The notes: a model not told the origin generated them from the letters alone. A stretch of DNA of 64,000 nt from JBGPQJ01 sp963709295 (GCA_963709295.1 CAVPVW010000008.1:434001-498000); one strand, 5' to 3'. Counted from the first letter of the stretch, positions 10,201 through 21,277 are shown. A program made the numbers and translations.

Positions 10201-11806
10201 CCTTTGTAATGGTGCGGATTTAGTGCGTAACCGATTGGTTGTTCTCTAATTTTGTTAGTGCCTGGCGATCCTTTTCGACATCTTCAGGATATAAATGGGC
10301 CAGCCAACCACCATGTGCCTTATATTCATCTAGTGTGTAACCCGTCATGGCCTCAAAGGCGCCAGCCACCCAATTGAGGGACATATGACCTTCTCCGTCG
10401 ATTTTGGTGGAGAATGTGTAGTCGGAGGTTACTGAAGAGATCAGACGGTAACGTTCTTCACTTTCCCGCAGCGCCAATTCCACCCGCTTGCGGTCGGTAA
10501 TATCCTGTTTGATACCGATCGCCACGATGTGTTTATCTGTCTCATCGAATCCCTTTACCGAGGTATCGGCGATCCAACGCGTCTGCCCATCACGCGTGAG
10601 GATACGGAAATCGCATTCCCAAGGGATGGAAAAATCCTCATCCGTGATGCGATTAGCTTCATCATAGGTCAGGTGCGCAAGGTTACCGCGTGGAAAGCCT
10701 TCCAGCTCCACTTTTTTCCACTGCTCAAGGCTCATCAATTCGGAGGCGGGGTAGCCCGTAATCGAGAGAATGCCCTCACCTAAGAACCTTAATTTGCGCG
10801 TGGAGGGATCGAAAACATACGGCACCATGCCCGCAGCGGCGATCGCTTTGCGGTAACGTTCTTCGCTTTCACGGATTGCGCTTTCAGCCTGCTTTTGAGC
10901 AGTGATATCGGTCATGATGATGGTCAGGCTGGTGGTTTGACCCCCACTTTTTATAGACCCGATCCGAATTGAATCCCAACTCCCCCGTCCATCCGGGGTG
11001 ATCGTCTGAAGCTCAATGGCTTGCGGCTCGCCGCTGGTGAAAGCCTTTTCGATGACTTGAAGGGCGGAATCCACCTGGTCAGCGGGGAGCACTTCGCGTA
11101 CGTTTTTCCCAAGATAAGTCTCCACGAACCGATTGATAAACACGATCTTTCCGCTGCGTTCAATTTCGAGGGTGAAGTCAGGTGAGTTTTCCACCAGCGC
11201 GCGGATGCGAGCGTCTGCAAGATGAGATCGATTTAGGCTTACACTCAGGCGATTTTTTAAATAATAGGAAGATACAGCGGCAATCGCCATAATGGCAATG
11301 ACAATAAATAAATCGGATACATTCGTTCCTGTCGGTGGGTGAATACCAAACCAAGGCAGATTATTTTCCGCGTAAAACGCCAAAACAAGCACACCTAATG
11401 CGAGGAAAGTGAAATGAATAAAACGTCGACGTTCCAGGATCAGCGAAGCAATAAAGAACAAAACTGGCATAACGATGACAGCAATATCATGAATCCCGTT
11501 GCCAGTCAGCAGTAGCGCCAAAAGCCCGCATATCATTATGGAGAGCATTATGAATCCGGACCGCTCTGGTTGACCCCGTACATTAAGCTTGTAGGCAAAG
11601 GTGGAAAGGAGAATTCCTGCAATCATAATGACAATTGTGGAAATAACCTCTAAATCCCCCAAAATGCCAACAATTGAGGCACCAATGATTGACAAATAAA
11701 GAATATGCACAATCCTGGCGCGGCGAGTTAGCTCTTCATCCTCAAAGACAGGCGGAGTTAACCAGCTATTAAGCTTCTTAATCAGTGGATTGGTCGTCAG
11801 GTTCAT
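7259..11806 (-). CDS. Giant membrane PAS/GAF GGDEF-EAL cyclic-di-GMP protein, broken in three places
   Basis: The restored protein is about 1515 aa: hydrophobic helices (residues 30-200), several PAS/PAC repeats with ESEERY linkers, two GAF domains, another PAS, then GGDEF and EAL. The cyclase site is intact (LGGDEFAILL). The phosphodiesterase motifs EALVRW, SVNISGRQF, EITESV, DDFGKGYSSL, KIDRSF and EGVETREQ are all present. A bifunctional diguanylate cyclase/phosphodiesterase is therefore expected at the inner membrane. Breaks: in-frame TAA at 10220-10222 inside a PAS repeat, and two compensating indels near 9733 and 9503 that scramble about 75 residues of the first GAF. It might instead be two genes, but a PAS fold spans the TAA without a new ribosome site. 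Confidence 0.85.
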
Positions 11807-12046
11807 TTTGGCGTTTCTTTTACAATCTTAATTGTCTCCACGCTGACCTTGCACATGCGCTCCCGCAAATCCGGACATGCCTTCCGCGACGAAGACGCCT
11901 TGCCCGTCCTCGATACGCGATGGAGGAAAGGGTGGTTGCGTGCATGAGTTTGATCCCATTCTTCCACCAACCGCCTGTGAAACGATTATCCTATGGATGC
12001 CATGGTTAGTAATAGAAAAACCACCTCCCGATGAAACGGTCAAAGA
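11807..12046. other. Intergenic 240 bp, no recognised feature
   Basis: The stretch lies between the response-regulator stop and the next minus-strand start. Open frames here are shadows without ribosome sites. I see no convincing terminator or promoter. Confidence 0.5.
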
Positions 12047-12849
12047 TCAGTCGATCACCAGGCGGTACCCGCTGCCCCGGACATTGATCAGCATGGTGGG
12101 CCGGCGCACATCCGGCTCGATGGCCTGGCGGATGTGGTGAACATGCCACTTGACCACCTCCTGCGCCTCGCGCATTTCAGCCTGGTAGCCCTGGGCTTCG
12201 GCCACCAGAGTTTGGTAATCGACCACGTTCGGCGCATGGCGCACCAGCACCAACAAGTAGTCGAAGGCGGTGGGAGGCAGATCGGCCTCGCGCCCGTTGA
12301 TTGTCAGCCGTCGGGTGTGCAGGTCAAGGACCAGCTTGCCCCGCTTCAGATAACGGTCGGCGGAGCCAAGCGGAGGGGGTGTCTCTCCGGCATCTGCTCT
12401 GCTTCCGCGGTCAGACTGCGCAGTTCATCCTGCAGCGCATCAATCTGCGCCTGGATTTGCAGCTTGCGCCGTTCCGTCAGCTGCCGGGCAAGGATGGCGC
12501 GGGTGCGTTCGACGATATCATCGGGCTGCAGCGGCTTTAACAAATAATCGGTGGCGCCCCGGCGCAGCGCCTCCAGCGCGGAGGACAGGTCCGGTTGTGC
12601 AGTGAAGAGCACCACGGGCAGCTCGGGGTGGCCGGCGTGGATGATCTTGAGCACCTCCATGCCGTTCATATCCGGCATGCGGATGTCCAGGTAGACCAGG
12701 TCGAAGGAGTGCTGCTCCAGGTAATCCAGCCCCTCCTGCCCGCTGGCGGCGCTGGTGACCTGCAGCCCGGCTCGCTGCAGGATGCGTGTGAGTGTCTGAC
12801 GCAGAGCCGCCTCATCGTCAATGATCAGGATGTGACCGTTGAGAACCAT
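12047..12849 (-). CDS. OmpR/PhoB-type response regulator, frameshifted
   Basis: The N-terminal receiver (LIIDDEAALRQT, phospho-acceptor in LVYLDIRMPDMNG, conserved lysine in YLLKPLQP) continues into a coiled linker. After an indel near 12385 the frame gives the winged-helix DNA-binding domain (LVLDLHTRRLTINGREADLP, then VVKWHVHHIRQAIEPD and GSGYRL). I choose the ATG at 12849, preceded by AAAGGA six bases upstream. It lies 12 bases after the kinase stop if one extra A is removed from the kinase end. It is the cognate regulator of the upstream kinase; target genes are unknown. Confidence 0.8.
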
Positions 12850-12860
12850 GCCCATTCCTT

Positions 12861-14673
12861 TCAATTCACCGGCAGCCAGATTCTTGAAGGTGGTGCCGCC
12901 CTGGGGGTTGTTTTCCGCCTGGATCTCGCCGCGGTGCTGCTGGAGGATGTCATAGGTGATGGTCAGCCCGAGCCCGGTGCCCATGTCCTTGCTGGTGATG
13001 AACGGTTCGAAAATGTGTGGCAGAAACTGCGGGTCGATCCCCGTCCCTGTGTCGGTGAAAGTCAGCAGGATTTTTCCCTGAGATGGAAGATGTTCACTCC
13101 GAACAGTCAGTTGCCCGCCCTCGCGCATCGCTTCGATGGCATTCATGAACAGGTTCAGGAAAACCTGGCGAAGTTGCTCGGGGATGCCGGAAATAATCGG
13201 CGGGTCTGGGGCGGGCTGGAAATCGAATCGAATGTTGTTGTGGCGCATGTGGGTGGCGGTCAGGGCGCGCACAAATTCGACCAGGTCGTTGACCTGGACG
13301 TCCTGGTAATCTTCCGAGCGGGTCGGGCGGTAGGCGGTGCGCAGGCGGTCGATCAGGGCGGCCATCCGCTCTGTTTCCGAGATGATGATCTCCAGATCCT
13401 GCCGGCCCTGCTTGCTGAACGTTTCCTCCTCCTTGATCAGGAACAGGGCGTTCTGGATGGCCTGAATCGGGTTGTTCAGTTCATGGGAGACGGATGCCAG
13501 CAGACGGCCGACCACCACCAGTCGCTCATTCTGAATCATCTGGCTGCGCATGGCCTTCTCCTGTTGAAGTGAATTCTGCAGCTTGGCATACAGGCTGGCC
13601 TTCTGCAAAGCCACAGCCAACTGGTCTGCGACCGCCTCCATCAGCTGCATCTGCCGGTCGGTCAGGGCGCTGCTGGATGTCTGCTGAATGTCCAATACAC
13701 CCAGCACCTGTCCCTCGATCTTGATCGGGATCGCCATCTCCGCCTGGGTGTCCGGCAGGAGAGGATCGCTGAACATAGAAGAGGACCCGGTCAACAGCGT
13801 TGGTCGTGAATGGCTCGCCGATCTCCGCCACATGGCCGACAATGCCAGTGCCCACCGGCAGGCTGAAGTTCGTCCTTCTGGAGAGTCTGCCCCGTTCGCC
13901 GCTTCCATGCCCGGCCACCAGGCATATTGCTGGCGGAGTCCAAAAGGTAATATTTGAACATTGTAAAAGCCAAAATCCCTGTACAACAGGTCCACCACAT
14001 CCTGCATCAACTGGTCGGGATCCAGCGAACTCGCCAGGCTCTGGCTGATTCGGTATAGGGCATTGGTTTCCTTGAGGCTCTGCTGCATATCCTCCAGCAG
14101 GCTGGCATTATGTATCGAGATGGCCGCCTGGGCGGCCAGGGTATCCAGGATGGCCAACCATTCAGGGTCGGGCGCCAGGGGGGAGCGATGGAATATTTCC
14201 AGTACACCCTGCAGTTGGTCCTTGCCGAACAGGGGGACTCCGTAATAGGTAACGAATTCCTCACCTGCAATGGATTTTGTCAGAACAGGGTTGTCAAGCG
14301 TGGTCAAATCTTCGATATACAAGGTCTTGAGTTGCTGGGCAGCCTGCCCGGCAAGCCCGCTGCCGATTTCGAGGCGGGTGAACCTCAAGGCCTGTGTGCG
14401 GAAACCCTCCCCGGCGGCAAATTCAAGCCTCTGTGTCTTGGGGTTGACCAGCAGCACGGAGGCCGCATCCACATGCAGCTGCTTGACCACTTCGCGAACG
14501 AGCAGATACAGGATCTGGTGCAGGTCCATGCTGCTCAGGACCGCCTGTTCAATGCTGAACAGGGCGCGCATTTGTTCCATCTGACGGGATTTATCCTCCG
14601 CAGCCTGGCGGGTCTTGTCCTCGTCCTGCGGGAAAATTGGTGGCGCAAAAAAAGCCCGCAGACGGCTCAACAT
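12861..14673 (-). CDS. GAF-GAF sensor histidine kinase, frameshifted
   Basis: About 604 aa with no transmembrane segment. It has a coiled N-terminus, GAF1 (about 30-190), GAF2 (about 195-365), and a HisKA domain with phosphorylatable His in SVSHELNNP. The ATPase domain shows LNLFMNAIEAM (N box), DTGTGID (G1) and GTGLGLTI (G2). Several indels between 13800 and 13960 scramble GAF2. The normal end FKIWLPVN plus TGA at 12861 appears only if one A is dropped near 12895; as read, the frame runs on into the regulator and mimics a hybrid kinase. Probably a cytoplasmic sensor paired with the next gene. Confidence 0.85.
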
Positions 14674-14919
14674 CGAATCATCCCGAGGGACAGGCTTGCA
14701 GACATGATTGGAAACACCTCCCGGCGGCGGGGAGGGGCGTTACGGATCGTCATTCTTTCTCCCTGGATAGACGATTTGTAAACTCCCACTTCGTTCGTGA
14801 TTAATTGTACCCCACTTTACAAATGCCCAGAGAGACCACGGTCAAGATTTTTAAACAGGAAATTGCGCGCAGGGGTAGCGATTTGTCGCCCTACGCGTAT
14901 TTGCTTGTAGAATTGGCGC
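14674..14919. other. Intergenic 246 bp between two minus-strand genes
   Basis: The stretch lies between the start of the kinase gene and the end of a small membrane-protein gene. It contains upstream sequence for the kinase. I see no RNA gene and no clear hairpin terminator. Confidence 0.45.
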
Positions 14920-15333
14920 TTAAAACAAACCGGCTATGGTCAACCACCGGCCGCCGGGCAGAAGGGAAACGCCGACGACCACCACAACGAGCGATGCAAG
15001 TAGAAATAGAAAGCCGTTGCGGTAGCGGACGTTATCGCCCTTGTCCTTGCCCAGCCCGGTGAGATGCGCCAGCACGACCGCCACAAGCATGATCCCCAGA
15101 TGTTCGAGGCGGTAAGCAGGCCAGAATCCCTGCATGCCTCCCAGGATCAAATAGAAGCCGCCGAGCAGCAGCTGCACATCCATCAGCGAGGTGAAAGCCA
15201 CTCTCAACCGGTTGGCGGTATCATCGTAGGGCTTTTTCCCGAACCAGCCGATGCCAAATTTGATCAGGGCAGCCACCGCGACGATGATGGTCGCCCAGCG
15301 AAGAATGGAATGAAGGGTAAGGGTAATTGTCAT
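14920..15333 (-). CDS. Small four-helix membrane protein
   Basis: 137 aa with GGAGG seven bases before the ATG. Four hydrophobic helices (about 8-30, 45-70, 78-97, 108-128) contain conserved-looking polar residues (HSILRW, RLEHLGIM, HLTGLGK). The histidines and arginines near helix ends recall small cytochrome-b-like or DUF membrane proteins, but I do not recognise the family firmly. It stands alone, divergent from the enoyl-CoA hydratase gene. Function unknown. Confidence 0.7.
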   Translation of the reverse strand: MTITLTLHSILRWATIIVAVAALIKFGIGWFGKKPYDDTANRLRVAFTSLMDVQLLLGGFYLILGGMQGFWPAYRLEHLGIMLVAVVLAHLTGLGKDKGDNVRYRNGFLFLLASLVVVVVGVSLLPGGRWLTIAGLF

Positions 15334-15447
15334 GACGACCTCCAGGGTGAGTGCGAAATGATCCCAACGATGTGGCTATTATACATCCCGGAGGCGGTGC
15401 GAAAGCCGCCCGCTCACTTCCATGGATGAACGCCTGCCATTTTCACG

Positions 15448-15453
15448 TATAAT
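15448..15453 (+). promoter_or_regulatory. Candidate -10 element (TATAAT)
   Basis: A perfect TATAAT lies 24 bases before the enoyl-CoA hydratase start and just upstream of its GGAGGTGAT ribosome site. No good -35 box is seen at 17 bp, so this is only a candidate. Confidence 0.35.
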
Positions 15454-15476
15454 CAAAAGAGACAGGCGGAGGTGAT

Positions 15477-16250
15477 ATGGCAAACACATCCATTTTGACT
15501 GAAACCCGCGGGCGGGTCGGCTTGATCACCCTCAACCGTCCCCAGGCACTCAATGCCCTCAATGCGGTGCTGCTCACTGAATTAATGGAAGCCCTGGCAG
15601 CGTTTGATGCTGATACTGCGATCGGCGCGATGGTCATCACGGGCAGCGAGAAAGCCTTCGCTGCCGGCGCCGACATCAAGGAGATGGCCGATTCCTCCGT
15701 GATGGAGATGATGGCCAAGGGGTTCGTCGAGCGGTTCGACAGCCTGCGCAAGATCAACAAACCGGTCATCGCGGCGGTCTCGGGCTTCGCCTTGGGCGGC
15801 GGCTGCGAGCTGGCACTCACCTGCGACATGATCGTCGCCTCCGAGACGGCAAAGTTCGGCTTGCCCGAGGTGACTCTCGGCGTGATCCCCGGCGCAGGCG
15901 GTACCCAGCGGCTGACGCATGCCCTCGGCAAGGCGTTGGCAATGGAGGTCATCCTCAACAACCGTACCTTGTCCGCGGCGGAAGCCCAGCAGTTCGGGCT
16001 GGTCAACCGCATTGTGCCGGTGGAGCGTTTCCTGGACGAAGCCCTCGCCCTGGCTGCGGAAGTAGCCGCGCGCGCCCCGGTCGCTGTGCGTCACGCCAAA
16101 CAGGCAGTCAATGCCGCCTATGAGTCGACTTTAGCGGAAGGGCTTGCCGACGAGCGGCGTCTCTTCTATCTATTGTTTGCCACGGAAGACCAGAAGGAAG
16201 GCATGAAAGCCTTCCTTGAAAAACGAAAACCCGAGTGGAAGGGAAAGTAA
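15477..16250 (+). CDS. Enoyl-CoA hydratase/isomerase family protein
   Basis: 257 aa, the usual crotonase length. The oxyanion-hole loop (AFAAGADIKEM) and the first catalytic glutamate region (GFALGGGCELAL) are present, as is the second (GLPEVTLGVIPGAGGTQRL). Both catalytic Glu positions of true hydratases are therefore kept. The predicted reaction is hydration of trans-2-enoyl-CoA to 3-hydroxyacyl-CoA in beta-oxidation or related CoA pathways, in the cytoplasm. GGAGGTGAT precedes the ATG. The AAC(3)-like gene follows 18 bases later, probably co-transcribed. The exact substrate cannot be told; no other fatty-acid genes are adjacent. Confidence 0.9.
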   Translation: MANTSILTETRGRVGLITLNRPQALNALNAVLLTELMEALAAFDADTAIGAMVITGSEKAFAAGADIKEMADSSVMEMMAKGFVERFDSLRKINKPVIAAVSGFALGGGCELALTCDMIVASETAKFGLPEVTLGVIPGAGGTQRLTHALGKALAMEVILNNRTLSAAEAQQFGLVNRIVPVERFLDEALALAAEVAARAPVAVRHAKQAVNAAYESTLAEGLADERRLFYLLFATEDQKEGMKAFLEKRKPEWKGK

Positions 16251-16268
16251 TCCGCGCACCGGCTGGAC

Positions 16269-17120
16269 ATGACCACATACACTGAACTCAAATCCGCCCT
16301 GGACAGTCTCGGCTTAAAAGACGCGCCGGTCATCGCGCACGCCTCGCTCAGGTCGTTCGGCGAGGTCGAGGGTGGGGCACCAATGGTCGTGCAAGCCTTC
16401 GTCGATTCCTTCGGCGGGGTGGTCATGCCGACCCATACCTACAAGACGATGCTCGTCCCGCAGGCCGGACCCGATAATAACGCGATGGACTATGGCAAGC
16501 CGGATCCTTTCAACGCCGAGCCTGAATTCTTCACTCCCCACATGCCAGCCGACGTGTTGATGGGCGTCCTCCCCGAAGCCTTGCGCCAGCGCCCCGGCGC
16601 GAAACGCTCCAGTCACCCGATTCTCTCCTTTGCCGGGTTCAACGCGGATGCCATGCTAGCCACGCAAACCCTCAAAGAGCCGCTTGCGCCGATCCAAGCC
16701 TTGGCGGAAGAGAACGGCTGGGTGGTGCTGGCAGGCGTGGATCACACGGTCAACACCAGCATGCATGCCGCTGAAAAACTCGCCGGACGCCGGCAGTTCA
16801 TCCGCTGGGCGCTGGCGAGGGACATGCTGACCCGCCCGGTGCCTCTAAAGCTGGCGGGACACAACTTCGCCTCGACCTCGGTCAACGAACGCGTGGTGGA
16901 ATGCCCCGGCTTCCCGGGATGCTCGGCGGGGTTTCAGGCCATCTCAAAGGATATCCAACCCTTTACGAAGAGGGTCACGGCTGGCAGTTCGGCCATCCAG
17001 GCATTCCCGCTGGCGGCCTTGTTCCATGCCGTCATCAGCAAGATCAACGCAGACCCCAAGGCGCTGTTGTGCTTCGACCCCAACTGCGCGAGGTGCAACA
17101 CGGTCAGGATGACGTTGTAA
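16269..17120 (+). CDS. AAC(3)-family aminoglycoside N-acetyltransferase-like protein
   Basis: 283 aa. The pattern VIAHASLRSFGEVEGG, then GGVVMPTHTY, and SSHP followed by hydrophobic SFAGFNAD matches the AAC(3)/YokD fold, in which acetyl-CoA acetylates an amine. The C-terminus is unusual in being cysteine-rich (CFDPNCARCN). Known AAC(3) enzymes inactivate aminoglycosides, but environmental family members often have other or unknown substrates, so resistance should not be assumed. It probably shares a transcript with the preceding enoyl-CoA hydratase gene and is followed by a hairpin with a T run. Confidence 0.75.
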   Translation: MTTYTELKSALDSLGLKDAPVIAHASLRSFGEVEGGAPMVVQAFVDSFGGVVMPTHTYKTMLVPQAGPDNNAMDYGKPDPFNAEPEFFTPHMPADVLMGVLPEALRQRPGAKRSSHPILSFAGFNADAMLATQTLKEPLAPIQALAEENGWVVLAGVDHTVNTSMHAAEKLAGRRQFIRWALARDMLTRPVPLKLAGHNFASTSVNERVVECPGFPGCSAGFQAISKDIQPFTKRVTAGSSAIQAFPLAALFHAVISKINADPKALLCFDPNCARCNTVRMTL

Positions 17121-17175
17121 GAAATATTTGCCCTTACCCTGTCATCCCCCGTAATCGAGGGAGCGTAACCTGAAT

Positions 17176-17216
17176 AGGGTGGCGAGCTGCTATGCAGTCA
17201 CCATCCTAATTTTTTA
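17176..17216 (+). terminator. Probable intrinsic terminator
   Basis: An imperfect stem (GGGTGGCGA-CTGC with GCAG-TCACCATCC) is followed by TTTTTT. It lies between the convergent AAC(3)-like gene and dnaE and could serve either direction weakly. Confidence 0.55.
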
Positions 17217-17234
17217 TATTCTAGATTCTGAGGA

Positions 17235-20200
17235 TTACTGGTACACCAGCGGCTCCACCCGCCAACTGTCTTCGCCGATCAGCTTCTTCAACCGCTCCAG
17301 CATGTCCGGGCAGACGCGCGTGGTGTCGTTGGGGAAGTCCAGCAGGTAACCCTTCCCGTCCTCGAAGATGCGGAAGGAGAAGTGGTCCGAGCCGGGGTAG
17401 GAGATGAGGATACCGTAGATGTGCTTGATGCGGCGCCGGTCGCGCTCCGGGTTGCCGCTGGGGCGCATCAGGATGGAGATCAACTGCGGGGGTGTGTTGC
17501 CAACCTCCGGCGCTGAACTGACCTGCGGCGGCAGGATGGGCAACGGGGTCGGGCGCTCCAGCTCCAGCGATTCGATGACCGCGCTGAGTGTCAGGCCGGC
17601 ATCGGGAATTAGTTCCGTGCGGGCGGGAGGCGGGTCAACGATTTCAGCAACAGGCTCACTCGAGGCTGCTGCCACAGGTTCAGGCAGAGGATCTACAACC
17701 GCCGGGATTTCTGGGACAGACTCAACCTTTTGAGAAACGCCTGCTGGAGCCGCTGCGCCAGCCTGAGGTTCTTCTTCGATCTTCTCCGCAGGCTGCGCAG
17801 GGAAGAAAGCCGCATCAGGCGTGGCCGGGACGCCAAATCCATACTGCCGATTGGGGGCGACGTAATTCTCCCAGTCGGGAGGAAATTCCGGGGGCGGCGG
17901 CGCGCCGTCCAAGCTCGTCGTCAGGATCGGGGATGAAGTCATTGACCGGCGAGTTCGCGGCCGGACGGGGTGCGGGCTGCGCGGCAGGCTGCTGAGGAAG
18001 AGTCTCTGTTCTCTTTATTACGGGAGCAGGCTTATCCTTTTTGCTTTGAAGCGGCGCCGGAGAAGACGCGTAGAAAGTGACTTCCGTCTTGATCTCGTCC
18101 ACCAGAATCTTCGGCGGCTGGCTGGACAAATCCACCTTGCCGTCGATCACAATCACCTTGCCCTGCTCGCACAGGGTTCGGGTCTTGTCCCAGGTCTTCG
18201 GGAAGATGACCAGCTCAACAGTGCCTTGCATGTCTTCGATGGTCACAAAGCCCATCATCTTGTCGGTCTTGGTCTTGTACGGGCGCACCGCCGCCACCAT
18301 GCCCGCCACCCGCACGCGTTCTTCGTGAGCGGCGTCGTTGAGGGTGATGGAGTTGTGGCTGACGGCTTTGGTCAGCAGTTCGGTGTGACCGGACAGCGGG
18401 TGGTCGGACAGGTACAGGCCGATCAGCTCGCGCTCCCAGTTGAGCATCTCCTTGCGGTCGACCTTGATATTCTCGGGCAGGGTGATGGTCTCCGCCTGGA
18501 CTCCCGTCGCAGCCCCGAACAGGGACATCTGCCCGGCCTCCGCCGCGCGGAAGTGGCTGGCGCTGGCGGCAATGATGCGGTCAACGGAGGCCAGCATGGC
18601 CGGACGCGGACCGAGGCTGTCGAGCGCGCCCACCTTGATGAGAACTCTCGATGGCGCGCTTGCCTGCCGCGCGCAGGTCCACGCGTCGGGCAAAGTCGTT
18701 CAGGTCGGTGAAGGGTCCGCCCTTGCGCGCATCGAAGATCAGTTGCACCGGCCCTTCGCCGACGTTTTTCACCGCGCCCAAGCCGTACCGGACAGCCGGC
18801 CTCGTTCCCTTTTCCGATTGGATGTCTTCGATGGTGAAATCGTAACAGGATGAATTTACATCCGGCGGCAGGACTTCGATGCCCAGCGAGCGTGTATCGG
18901 CCACGTACAGGGCGATGCGATCGGTGTCGTTCTTGAAGACCGACATGAGGGCGGTCATGTACTCGGCCGGGTAATGCGTCTTCAGGTAGGCGGTCTGCAC
19001 CGAGATGACGCCGTAATCAGCGGCATGGCTCTTGTTGAAGCCGTAACGCGCGAACTCCTCCCAGTCGGTGAAGACCAGTTCGGCGGTTTCTTTGGGCATC
19101 GTTTTGGACGCCCCTTTGATGAATTTCTGCTTGTGTTTGACGAGCTTCTCGCCCTGCTTCTTGGCGATGGCCTTGCGCAGGTCGTCCAATTCGGAGGGAG
19201 TGTAGCCGGCCAACTCCACCGCCGCCCGCATGATCTGTTCCTGGTAGATCGGGATGCCGTAAGTGTCCTTAAAGATGGGCTCCATCGAAGGATGCCGGTA
19301 CTCGACCTTCTCCTGGCCGTGCATGCGCTTGATGTAGCTGGGGATGAACTCCAGCGGGCCGGGGCGGTAGAGCGCCACCATGGCGATGATGTTGTCCTGC
19401 GTTTGCGGTTTCATCTCCATCAGGTAGCGGGTCATTCCCGTACCTTCCACCTGGAAGACGCCGGCAGTCTGTCCGCGCCCATACAATTTGAAACTCTCCG
19501 GGTCGTCTACCGGAATGTTGTCCAGCGTGAATTCCTTGCCGTGGCGGGCTTTGATCATGTCACAGGCACGAGCCATCACCGTCAGCGTGGACAGGCCGAG
19601 AAAGTCCACCTTGAGCATGCCCAGGCTGTCGAGGATGCCCATCTCGAACTGGGTGACCGTCTTGATGGGAGTCACCTCCGAGCCCGAGGTGGGGCGGTGC
19701 AGCGGAAGGTAATCCAGCAAAGGCTTATCGCCAATGACCACACCTGCCGCGTGGGTGCCGGCGTTACGCACCGTCCCCTCCATGTGGATGGCAGTGTCGA
19801 TCAGCTCGCGCATGGTTTCGTTGGAGTTGTAGGCCGCCTGCAGGTCGGGGACTTCCTTGAGCGCATCGCTCAGGTTCATCGGTTTGCCGGGGATGTTCGG
19901 CACCAGCTTGGCCACGCGGTCCACTTCAGGAATGGGGATGTCCATTACGCGGGCCACGTCGCGCAGCGCGCCGCGCGCCGCCATGGTGCCGAAGGTGATG
20001 ATCTGCGCCACCTTGTCGTCGCCGTACTTGCGGGCGGTGTAGGCCAGCATTTCGGAACGGCGGTCGTCGCGGAAGTCGAGGTCGATATCGGGCATGGACA
20101 CGCGCCCGGGATTGAGGAATCGTTCGAAGATCAGTCCGTGCTGGATGGGATCCACCAGCGTGATCTCGAGGGTATACGCCACGATGGAGCCGGCCGCCGA

Positions 20201-21277
20201 GCCGCGCGCGTTGTACCAGATGCCCTGTTCCCGCGCAAAGCGGCACAGGTCCCACACAATCAGGAAATAGGCGTCGAAGCCCATGTCGTGAATGATCTTG
20301 AGCTCGTAGTCCAGCCGCTCGCGGATGTGAGGAGCGGACGCCCGGTCGCCGAAGCGCCGCTGCGCGCCCTGCTCGCATAGGGACCGCAGGTAGGAACCGG
20401 TCGTGTGTTCCTCCGGCACAGGGAACTCGGGCAGGTGGTAACCCTTGAAACCCAGGTCCACCTTGCAGCGTTCGGCGATGGCCACCGTGTTCGAAAGCGA
20501 CTCGGGGATTTCCGCGAACAGCGTGGACATCTCCTGCGGCGAACGCAGGTAGTAGGACGGGTCCTCGTAACGCATGCGGTTAGGGTCGCTGAGCAGCGCC
20601 CCGGTCTGGATGGCGAGCAGCACGTCCTGGTATTTGGCATCCGTCTGCTCGATGTAATGCACGTCGTTGGTGGCGACGAATTTCGCCGAGTAGCGTGCGC
20701 CAAGCTCGACCAGCCGTTTGTTCAGGTCCACTAGTTCGCGGATGTTGTGCTGCTGGAGTTCCACATAGAACCGGTCAGGACCGAAGACATCGTAGTACCA
20801 GTCCATGCGGCGGACGGCCTCCTGCGGATTCTCCTCCATCAACAGGCGGGGAATCTCAGCCGACATACAGCCCGAGGTGCAGATCAGGCCTTCGGAGTGG
20901 GCTGCCAGAAACTCGTGGTCGACGCGGGGGTAATAATAGAAGCCTTCCAGCTGCGCGGCGGAGGCGATCTGCAGCAGGTTGCGGTAACCGGTCTCGTTCT
21001 CAGCCAGCAGCAGCAGGTGCGAGGATTTCTTATCGAGCTTTGAGTCGCGGTCCTTCATTCCGCGCGCCGCCATGTACGACTCCATGCCGATGATGGGCTT
21101 GATGCCGGCTTCGGTCGCGGCGTTGAAGAACTCGATCACGCCGAACATCGTGCCGTGGTCGGTGATCGCCAGCGCCGGCATGTCCATCTCCCGGGCGCGA
21201 TTGACCAGCTTCTTGACGTTTGAAAATCCGTCGAGAAGCGAATATACCGTGTGGACGTGGAGATGAACGAACGACAT
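17235..21277 (-). CDS. dnaE: DNA polymerase III alpha subunit, two frameshifts
   Basis: Replicative DNA polymerase. The restored length is about 1347 aa. The N-terminal PHP domain starts HLHVHTVYS with ITDHGTMFG. The polymerase active site has PDIDLDF, followed by the fingers (FQVEGTGMTRYL) and helix-hairpin-helix region. After an indel near 18655 the frame continues as VLIKVGALDSLG through an OB fold (VRVAGMVAAVRPYKTK). A second indel near 17905 leads into a Pro/Glu-rich linker and a C-terminal module of about 90 aa ending SWRVEPLVYQ. An essential single-copy gene cannot be dead, so both indels are almost certainly consensus errors. It lies alone, convergent with the AAC(3)-like gene. Confidence 0.95.

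Noticed and set aside
16269..17120. Calling the AAC(3)-like gene an antibiotic-resistance gene
   Set aside because: The fold fits, but it is joined to an enoyl-CoA hydratase in a chromosomal setting with no mobile signature; the substrate is unknown.
18974..20380. 468-codon plus-strand frame opposite dnaE
   Set aside because: A shadow of a GC-rich gene: low-complexity composition, no domain pattern and no ribosome site, while the minus strand encodes a clear polymerase.
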